Shown here: piece by piece, positions 44,301-50,121 of the stretch | Numbering within the stretch: position 1 is the stretch's first letter | How the letters are laid out: each line of letters starts with the position of its first letter | Notes under the pieces: generated by a model | The model's database searches: none | Told to the model about the DNA's origin: nothing | What the model saw: only the letters and a program-made list of their open reading frames with translations | From: a virus | IMG/VR virus record: IMGVR_UViG_3300012922_000009 | Coordinates: 1 to 50,121 of that record | Strand: one strand, 5' to 3' | DNA length: 50,121 nucleotides | Position numbers and translations under genes: made by a program

Positions 44301-46557
44301 CGTCGAAGTTGAAGGGATACGTGGCATCAGCCGAGAGATCCACGCCCTTGCCGATCAGGCTGGGGTCGCCAGGGAGCGGCAGGGCACTGTTCACCTGGAG
44401 GTAGACCGGGAGGCCGTTGGAGGAGTGGGCTCCTTTCGCATCCAAAGTACCGCTCGACTGGACACCGGGGAGCAGCGCGCCATTCCGTCCGGTCGGGCCA
44501 CAGGTGGAGAAGTTGTAGTCCGAGGCGGCGTTCGGGCCGGTGGAGGTGTTCCAGCCGTTGTCGCACCAGAGCGCGGCGTTGTTCTTGTCGATCACGTCCG
44601 CATGGTCCTGGAAGCCCTGGTTGCAGTTGATCGCGGTGCAGTTGTAGCGCACGATCAGCTGGTTCACGGCCAGGGCCGAGTTGAAGCCGGTGACCGAGAT
44701 GTCGCGGCTCAGCGCATCGTAGGCGATGCAGTTGATGAAGAAGCAGGTGACCCCCGCCACGTCGAAGGTGGCCGAGGGCGGATGGAAGCACTCAGCGACG
44801 GAGCCGTTCGTGAGGATGTGCTGCTCGATACAGTTCACGAACTCCCAGCGAGTGGGGGCCACCATGCCGGTCGAGGCGACGAAGAAGCCACCGCCGCTGG
44901 AGCTGCCGTCGCTGACGGTGAGCCGGAGCTGCATCTGCTTGAAGCGGACGTACTCGGCTTTCACGAGGGCCGCGAGGACGTTGGCGTTCCCGTTGATGTC
45001 CAGGAGGTAGGTGTTCCCGCTGGCGTCGATCCGGCCCACATGGCCATCGAGGGCGGTGACTTGGATGTAGTTCGAGGGCCCGGTCATGTAGCCCGCACCA
45101 CCTGGGTTGTTCCACCCGGGGACCGCGAAGGCAGCCGTGTCGATGCCCTTCACGCAGTCGAAGGCGAGGATGATGTTCTGGGTGAGCATGTTCTTGTGCG
45201 TGAGCAGTTCACCCGCGAAGGCGGCGGCGAGGGAGAGATAGTCTCCGGCCCCCTTAGGATCGACCGTCTTGTGGATGGTCGTGAGGACGCCCGCTGGAGG
45301 TTGGGTGGCATAGGCTAGGTAGCCCACGAAGGATGGGGTGGGATCGGCCACCGTGTGCTGCCAAGAGAAGCCGCCGGTGATCAGGGTGGCCGCCGCAGCC
45401 CCTTGGCGGGCGGGGGCAGTGCTCGCGTTCAAGTAGCAGAGCGTGGCGTCTTCGTCGGTATAGACCACCGTGGAGGGCGTCCAGGGCAGACCCTTCTGTC
45501 CGACGTAGGCGACCGTGTTCCCGTTCTGGTTCACGAGGCCCCAGCTCTGGTTCTCACTGGCCAGATCGACCGTCGGTGAGGTAGAGGCGGCCTTGTTGGC
45601 ACTCACGAACATCACCGCTTGGGGATTGAACGGGAGGGTGTTGATGATCGTGTGCGAGGCGACATCGTTGAAGCTATTGAAGTTACCAGCGGCCCAGTTG
45701 CCGCCTTGGACGCAGAGGGCAGCGAAGCGGCGACCGGTGGTCTGGCCGGAGTCCAGGTTGATGGTGTCGAAGTTGAGCGTGAAGCCCAGGGTATCGAGGC
45801 TCTGCACACTCGCCTGCGTGTTGATGTCCGCCGCGTTGTTCTTCATGATGGACAAGCACTTGCCACCGAGCATGTAGCTGGTGGCCCGGCCTGAGCCGCC
45901 CCCACCGCCACCACCGTTCGTGTTCTCCCCACCCGCCCAGGTCCACTGGTTCAGGTTCTTGTCGCACACGCCGATGTGGGTGGGCGAGTCGGGCTGGACG
46001 AAAGGCACGGCCTGGCTCAGATGGTCGCCGAAGAAGAGGACCATGTCGGGCTTGAAGCCGGGCTGGGAGAAGGAGAGGGCCTGGGGCGTCGTGGGCCCTT
46101 GATAGGTCCGTAGGTCGATCCAGGTGAACTCGTTACCTGCGAAGAACCACGTCTTGACGATGGCACTCTTTGTGAAGACTTCAATGAGCTTGAAGGTGAT
46201 GTTCGTGGCGTCGATGGAGAGGACGGAGAGCTTCCCCGCTGTGACCGTTGCTCCCAAGCCGATAGGCAGCTCGCAGACGATACAGTCGCTCTGGAAGGCG
46301 ACATCCGCCTGCGTGACTGACTGGGCGTTGTCCGAGTGGGCACCGGTGCAGAGATGGGTGAGAGAGCCTCCCTTGGGCAGCACCGCCATGCCGAAGGACT
46401 TCTGATAGTTCTCCTGTACGAGTGCCCCCGTCGTGCTCTGACCGGTGAGATTGGCCATGACGATCTGCGGGGGGAGACTGAGCCCGTGCGCGACCACATA
46501 GGTCGTATTCAGGACATCAGTCGAGAGGACGGAGAAGCTCGCGGAGCCTTGGCTCAT
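41338..46557 (-). CDS. Giant structural protein with split PhoD-like phosphatase and beta-helix
   Basis: A 1739-aa protein. The N-terminal 430 residues are beta-rich (fibre-like). Residues about 430-800 look like a parallel beta-helix beginning KTVDPKGAGDYLSL. About 800-1080 has a PhoD-like front (FTFTCGGCSD-type start as FAFTCGGCSDTGSN, FGDLHYW, WIWDDHDFGKDN). At about 1150-1500 a second beta-helix (VSPTGGTGAGT..VIAVRGGTYD) interrupts it, and the rest of PhoD (ICGDMHSAA) follows at about 1640. Likely a tail fibre or tailspike. Confidence 0.7.
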   Translation of the reverse strand: MSQGSASFSVLSTDVLNTTYVVAHGLSLPPQIVMANLTGQSTTGALVQENYQKSFGMAVLPKGGSLTHLCTGAHSDNAQSVTQADVAFQSDCIVCELPIGLGATVTAGKLSVLSIDATNITFKLIEVFTKSAIVKTWFFAGNEFTWIDLRTYQGPTTPQALSFSQPGFKPDMVLFFGDHLSQAVPFVQPDSPTHIGVCDKNLNQWTWAGGENTNGGGGGGGSGRATSYMLGGKCLSIMKNNAADINTQASVQSLDTLGFTLNFDTINLDSGQTTGRRFAALCVQGGNWAAGNFNSFNDVASHTIINTLPFNPQAVMFVSANKAASTSPTVDLASENQSWGLVNQNGNTVAYVGQKGLPWTPSTVVYTDEDATLCYLNASTAPARQGAAAATLITGGFSWQHTVADPTPSFVGYLAYATQPPAGVLTTIHKTVDPKGAGDYLSLAAAFAGELLTHKNMLTQNIILAFDCVKGIDTAAFAVPGWNNPGGAGYMTGPSNYIQVTALDGHVGRIDASGNTYLLDINGNANVLAALVKAEYVRFKQMQLRLTVSDGSSSGGGFFVASTGMVAPTRWEFVNCIEQHILTNGSVAECFHPPSATFDVAGVTCFFINCIAYDALSRDISVTGFNSALAVNQLIVRYNCTAINCNQGFQDHADVIDKNNAALWCDNGWNTSTGPNAASDYNFSTCGPTGRNGALLPGVQSSGTLDAKGAHSSNGLPVYLQVNSALPLPGDPSLIGKGVDLSADATYPFNFDVTGATRTGLWTIGAFQVSTAASLTQGVWWVWVGGVQHNAATVAVKFNLATIHAQLRVATNPSLIGFAQYGDLVTNANNVAQFAISVNPGATYYYQALDNGVATGPIGTFKAHPYPNQPASFAFTCGGCSDTGSNTNLYDAIRAYNPLLHIEFGDLHYWNIISNDQTLCRQALDCVGLAPKRAKLYQNVAADWIWDDHDFGKDNSDTTSLAKTAAQLTYREDWPIYTLPGTVPLPLTQAATIIFVKPVTRYEAKRGHVAFYNWANLTAVNVDLSSVLSTGDAYSIYDVRDLVTPILTGTYAGGTVAFPTTQKPDPTPSGGFVSTPTATAPFFNAFLVVGPAASFATDFYVSPTGGTGAGTITDPWSLTYALSGAGGAIVPGKVIAVRGGTYDTGTTTLNIGTAVSGLLGSGVDAPDSKVIFRAYPGEKWKIRNRANSSASGDAVHFGCDYTWFWNVEWYDDGWVSRDVVPVFNDGLTLNASHANGVKLIHNIIHDFESAGIGAFNGTVNSDKFEAYGCIIYNQGVNRNQQGHNLYLHHAGSSSGVINIDTSIIFNSFGLNCQYYSDSDFVDWANFLNNIWFGAGALVGAPGGTQYQQQSLLLGGNGHAPNNCVVTHNLFFQPDTGVALLRIGYNSAFTMSNIEAGNNYGVGGGSSGGIFSTFVLNAVGSPQSSIYIHDNLWKAADGNSILSIFDAGILGYQWTNNEWHHVSTGGFNGTSYAAFKAATGLGATDTQFDGVPGAPVILSAGPIYHSFIIGRCRFVLTDLRSNRSPNGNPDNASKTMMGATQLSWFLGELTTAKAQGQFVFWFSTVPWIAPVGDNSSDNWGGFTTERQVISNYIEANGLGNSIAIICGDMHSAAIDDGSHDRYNADGTANGLVVFLPFPENQTTQTYGGVYTQGPITHAGTRLMGFAGLVNVVDNGQQLAITYQVFNELGVQLTLQRTYSLPPASGFGVGSLTGSDLTTSTIQEILDRHIERYRLPGYRNG

Positions 46558-46653
46558 CTAGCTACAGTCGAACCGGTAAGGGGTGCCCCACCAGGGATAG
46601 GGATAGCACATAGGAGTAGCTCCGTATTGCAGCCTCCGGCATCTGCGACGCAT
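46558..46653 (-). CDS. Tiny ORF upstream of the giant protein
   Basis: A 31-aa ORF (MRRRCRRLQYGATPMCYPYPWWG..). Its stop TAG is immediately followed by the ATG of the giant gene (TAGATG), suggesting coupling. Too short to judge; weak evidence. Confidence 0.3.
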   Translation of the reverse strand: MRRRCRRLQYGATPMCYPYPWWGTPYRFDCS

Positions 46654-46670
46654 GAGCGTCGCGATGATGC

Positions 46671-49600
46671 CTACGGCTGCGTGTAGCGGGTGACAGCGTT
46701 CTGGTGCTGCTGCATCGTGGTCATGGCTTCCTGCGTCAGATCCTGGAGCCGCGTCTGCACCGCGCTCTCCGGGATGTAGACGCCCATATGCTGTGCCTTT
46801 AGGAAGATGCGCCATGCTTCCTCCGTGTTGCCTTCCTTGAGCGCGACGGCCATGGAGTTCGTGACGATCTCCCGTGTCGTATTGTAGCTCGCCGCCAGGG
46901 AGTTCTCAAACGAGTTCACCGCCTGGTACTCTTCCCGCCGGATGGTCGAGAAGCCTGCGAGCATGGCGGCCATCTCTTCCGTCCGGTTCTCATAGGGCAC
47001 CTGCTGCGGCTCGCCATCCAAGTTCGTGATATTGCCGTGATTGTAGATCTCCCAGGTCTTGTAGGCGTTCCGGGCCATGGCCGGGACCAGGTTGAACACG
47101 AGCTGCTTGCCCTCCTTGGACTTGAAGAGGAAGTCGCCAAAGGGGTTATCCGCGCTCTTGGAGGCCAGCCACGCGCCCACGAGGCCCCCGGTGGCACCCG
47201 AGAACGGCAGCGGGGCCCCACCGGTGAGCTTGGAGGAGATCAAGTGAGACGCGAGCATGCCAGCCGCGCCACCCAACATGGCTCTCCCTGTCCCACGTCC
47301 AGTGGAGAGATACTTGCCCCACGCCTGGGCCAGCTGCGGATACAGGCTGAACGTCGGGCCTGCTTCCGAGACGAGCCAGTGCGGGAAGTCAGAGAAGTCT
47401 GGCGTGATGTCCTGCCCTGAGACGCCCAGCCGGTTGCCGGTGGCGACGTGGAAGGCCGAGCCCAGGATGCCGTAGTTCAGGAGATCCTGCCACCGATATC
47501 GCATCGTGTTATTGATCCGCTCTTCACCGGTCATGCTCTGCTGCCGCGCGTTCTCCGAGATCGCTTCCAGTCCATCCACATTCAACGGAATGCTGTGTCC
47601 AGCCATGTGAATGACATCTGGGCGACCTGGCGTCAGGAACTTGACGAGAGCCCCCAGATAGCTGATGATGGGATGGGCCATGAGCCCTGTCGCTCCACCC
47701 AGCGCGGCTAGCATGCCGACGTGGCGTCCCAGCTGACCCCAGGCTTCTGGCTTGTTCTGGATCGCTGCGCGCCACAGGTCATACTCATAGCCCGTCGCCT
47801 GGATGATGAACGGCTTGAACTGGAAGAGCAGCCGTCCCGCAGGCCCGAGCTTCGAGAACATCTTCGGCATACCGAGGGCATCGTACTTGAAGAAGGTCTT
47901 CTCCATCAGCCGCTTAGCCGAGAACATAGCTTCACTGGCGATGTCTGGGTGTGCTGCAATCGCCTTGGGATCACGCCAGTTGACGCCGTGCTCCTCCAGG
48001 TAGCCCTTGAGTTCCATGACGACCGTGGCAAAGCGTCCGCTCTGCTCACCACCGTTGAACGCGAGCATGCCCATCCACTTGCCGACATCCGTGGAGTAGT
48101 CCCAGAGGTTCTTCCCGGCCCGTTGTGGGAACGTGCCTGCTACGTCACCCCAGCTCGATCCCGAGCCACCCGCCAGCTGCTTCGACGGCATCAGGTCCGG
48201 GCCGATCTCATGAATGAGCGGCCAGATCCCCTTGAGGTGCTCTGGCGGGCCACCACCGAATGTGTTGTTGTACCAGAGGTTGATCCCGTCCTTCCAGGCG
48301 GTGTTGGCATTCACGAAGCGCTCGAACTCGTTGGCCCCACGGGCGAAGGGCGCGGCGTAGACGTGGAACTGGGTGGCGTTGTAGAGCGCCGACGCTGGAT
48401 TGATGACCAGCTTCCGCAGCGCGTTGTACGACACCGTGCTGGAGGCCCGTGCCCGCGATGCGAACTTGCGGTGATACGTCTCGGAGTTGAGGATGTCACC
48501 CCAGCTGAGTGGGCTGCCATCACTCAAGCCGATCTGTGCACCGAGCTTCTTGAAGCCCTCCATGGGAGCCGCCCAGGACATGGTGGCCCATCTCTGCACC
48601 CAGTCAGAGATCTTATCCATGGTGGTGTACTCCCCAAGGGCCGAGCGGGCGTACTCGTCCATGTCACGCTTGAGATTGGGCATGGTGCTGAGCTCCGGCA
48701 CGCCCGCCTGTGCGGAGAGCGTCCGGTCCAGCTGATCGTTCTGGAGCACCTGCCAGGCCTTCGCCACTTTGAAGTTGTACTGGGCACGGCCAATGCGGGC
48801 ATTGTAAGCGATCATGTCATCCACAAAATCAGGATGCGGACGAGGAAGGTTCGCCACCCGTGGCTTCGCCGATTGGAGCGTACCAAGCGCCGGAGCCTTC
48901 TGCTCAGGAGTCGGTCCCACCTTCTGTGGGATGAAGATGCCCTTCACATCCTCGCCATCCGCACCGATGTGGTCAGCGAAGGCCTTCATGGCCCGGTTCC
49001 ACTCCTTGCGGCTGGCTTGGAGAATGCGAGCATCCGTGGGATCGACGACCTTCCCCACTGGACGGAACACAGCTCCATCCGCTTCGGCTGGGGAGATGTG
49101 GCCCTGCTCCACCAAGTCTCTGAAGGTGAAGGCAGCCTCGTGGAAGCTCGGGGCGAAGCCCGCAATGAGCTCCTGGCCGCCCCGGTTGATGAAGAGGCCG
49201 ATGTTCCCGTTCTGGACATGGGAGACGTAGCGCTTCCGTCCGTAGCGCTTCCAGAAGTCGAAGTCCCGAGTGAAGCGCTGATCGGTACCTGGCGGCAGCT
49301 CCTTCGCGTTGGCATACTGACGACGGAGCTGGAGGAAGGCCTCGATCTCGTCGTGCGTGAAGCGACCGGTCTCTACCTCACCCTGGAAGCCAATGTCTGG
49401 AATCTTCTCCTTCGTGAGTACCGCGAAGCCCGGCATCATCCGGTTCACATCAACGCCGTGTTCGTGCAGCCACGACTCCAGCTTCCCAATGGCGGCGGAG
49501 CCCTTCTCGCGCTCGGCATTGATGGCATCCATGTCGATGTACTTCGGTTGGATACCCTTCTGCATGGCATCCCGGATGTGGTCTTCCATCCCCTCATCGT

Positions 49601-50121
49601 AGAACTTGACAGCGCGCAGGAAGGGATAGTGATACTTCTCATCCACGCCTGCCGCCTTCGCTTCCTCCCAGGTGTCATAGGTCGTGCGCAACCGGTCGAT
49701 CTCCATGGAGTCTGGCGATCCCTTCGCCAGCTTCATGCCGTGCTGAGTGAGATCGTTGACCACTTCCAAGGAGCGACGGTTGTACCGGCTCTGCTCTGAG
49801 TTGGCCAGGTCCACCATGTTCAGGAACATCTTCGTGAGCGGATGACGGGCCGCCTTCTTGATGGGCGTCACGCCGTACTCCGTGAACAGGCCAATGTCGT
49901 GGGCCCCTGGGTACTCGACCTTCACCTCGCCTGGCAGATCAGCCTTGTCCAGCCAGCTGAAGTAGCCGAGCTCCGAGCTGATCTTCTTCGCCACCCGTGC
50001 CACGTTCGGATCGAGATAGCGCTGCTTGATTGCTTCCTGGATGACCCGGGCCATAGGGGCGTGCTTGGAGACCCCCAGGGCCTTCCGCAGCGCTTCCTCG
50101 TCCTTGATGTCGTAGCGGAGC
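46671..50121 (-). CDS. Large virion-associated protein, N-terminus beyond the window
   Basis: At least 1150 aa. The frame is still open at the right edge: upstream of the ATG at 50054 it reads LRYDIKDEEALRKALGVSKHAP in frame, so the real start lies outside. It is helix-rich, with polar linkers and hydrophobic patches in the second half (GMLAALGGATGLMAHPIISYLGALVKFL). Such proteins are often internal or ejection proteins. The large fraction of the transcript and position before the giant tail protein support a virion role. No catalytic motif identified. Confidence 0.6.
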   Translation of the reverse strand, partial: LRYDIKDEEALRKALGVSKHAPMARVIQEAIKQRYLDPNVARVAKKISSELGYFSWLDKADLPGEVKVEYPGAHDIGLFTEYGVTPIKKAARHPLTKMFLNMVDLANSEQSRYNRRSLEVVNDLTQHGMKLAKGSPDSMEIDRLRTTYDTWEEAKAAGVDEKYHYPFLRAVKFYDEGMEDHIRDAMQKGIQPKYIDMDAINAEREKGSAAIGKLESWLHEHGVDVNRMMPGFAVLTKEKIPDIGFQGEVETGRFTHDEIEAFLQLRRQYANAKELPPGTDQRFTRDFDFWKRYGRKRYVSHVQNGNIGLFINRGGQELIAGFAPSFHEAAFTFRDLVEQGHISPAEADGAVFRPVGKVVDPTDARILQASRKEWNRAMKAFADHIGADGEDVKGIFIPQKVGPTPEQKAPALGTLQSAKPRVANLPRPHPDFVDDMIAYNARIGRAQYNFKVAKAWQVLQNDQLDRTLSAQAGVPELSTMPNLKRDMDEYARSALGEYTTMDKISDWVQRWATMSWAAPMEGFKKLGAQIGLSDGSPLSWGDILNSETYHRKFASRARASSTVSYNALRKLVINPASALYNATQFHVYAAPFARGANEFERFVNANTAWKDGINLWYNNTFGGGPPEHLKGIWPLIHEIGPDLMPSKQLAGGSGSSWGDVAGTFPQRAGKNLWDYSTDVGKWMGMLAFNGGEQSGRFATVVMELKGYLEEHGVNWRDPKAIAAHPDIASEAMFSAKRLMEKTFFKYDALGMPKMFSKLGPAGRLLFQFKPFIIQATGYEYDLWRAAIQNKPEAWGQLGRHVGMLAALGGATGLMAHPIISYLGALVKFLTPGRPDVIHMAGHSIPLNVDGLEAISENARQQSMTGEERINNTMRYRWQDLLNYGILGSAFHVATGNRLGVSGQDITPDFSDFPHWLVSEAGPTFSLYPQLAQAWGKYLSTGRGTGRAMLGGAAGMLASHLISSKLTGGAPLPFSGATGGLVGAWLASKSADNPFGDFLFKSKEGKQLVFNLVPAMARNAYKTWEIYNHGNITNLDGEPQQVPYENRTEEMAAMLAGFSTIRREEYQAVNSFENSLAASYNTTREIVTNSMAVALKEGNTEEAWRIFLKAQHMGVYIPESAVQTRLQDLTQEAMTTMQQHQNAVTRYTQP

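Overview
This window is a stretch of a tailed double-stranded DNA phage (Caudoviricetes) genome, larger than 50 kb because the genes at both edges are cut. Almost every gene is on the minus strand, so transcription runs from high to low coordinates, with short start/stop overlaps (TAATG, ATGA, TGATG). The sequence is GC-rich. The host cannot be named. The portal looks P22-like, and the lysis genes (small holin, M15 peptidase, transglycosylase) suggest a peptidoglycan-walled bacterium. Two small lipoprotein or single-TM proteins are compatible with a Gram-negative host, but that is weak.

Layout in the direction of transcription (right to left). 50.1-46.7 kb: a very large virion-associated protein. 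46.6-39.6 kb: structural proteins, including a 1739-aa protein that combines a PhoD-like phosphatase with a beta-helix, and a repeat protein. 39.5-36.2 kb: small membrane proteins and the lysis genes. 36.2-30.1 kb: nucleotide and recombination functions, namely a metallophosphoesterase, an HD hydrolase, two MazG-like proteins, two proteins with Cas4-type cysteine signatures, a Sak4-like ATPase and a DUF669-like protein. 30.05-25.75 kb: an array of 33 tRNA genes covering all 20 amino acids. The array also holds a peptide deformylase gene, a few tiny ORFs and a compact RNase P RNA candidate. 25.6-19.4 kb: replication genes, including a uracil-DNA-glycosylase/exonuclease/polymerase protein, a separate polymerase palm ORF and a RecA-fold ATPase. 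19.2-9.4 kb: accessory genes, zinc-ribbon proteins, a peptidase-zinc-ribbon fusion and several tRNA-like elements. 9.2-7.35 kb: small virion or accessory genes. 7.08-7.35 kb: the only convincing plus-strand gene, a putative regulator with its own promoter. 6.96-0 kb: the packaging and head module (possible small terminase, large terminase, portal, scaffold, start of the major capsid gene).

The most interesting element is the approximately 203-nt RNA at 26478-26680. It lies between tRNA-Gln(CUG) and tRNA-Ala(CGC) with only 1 and 4 nt of spacer. It carries RNase P RNA hallmarks in the right order: terminal P1, P2, a mini P3 with a GAGA loop, CR I (GAGGAAG), P4 with a compensated helix, a CR III-like box, a P18-like hairpin, CR IV (AGACAGATGA) and CR V (ACAGAAU..CGGCUA). 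The specificity domain seems nearly absent. Together with a full tRNA set, a deformylase and a dedicated promoter overlapped by a 10-bp palindrome, this suggests a phage translation-takeover module that may mature its own tRNAs. Many of these tRNAs are unorthodox: four have C33 instead of U33, about nine lack the TTC of the T loop, and two Thr tRNAs share acceptor mismatches. At least one tRNA outside the array has a large insertion in the anticodon loop.

All calls are from reading the sequence. No searches or folding programs were run.
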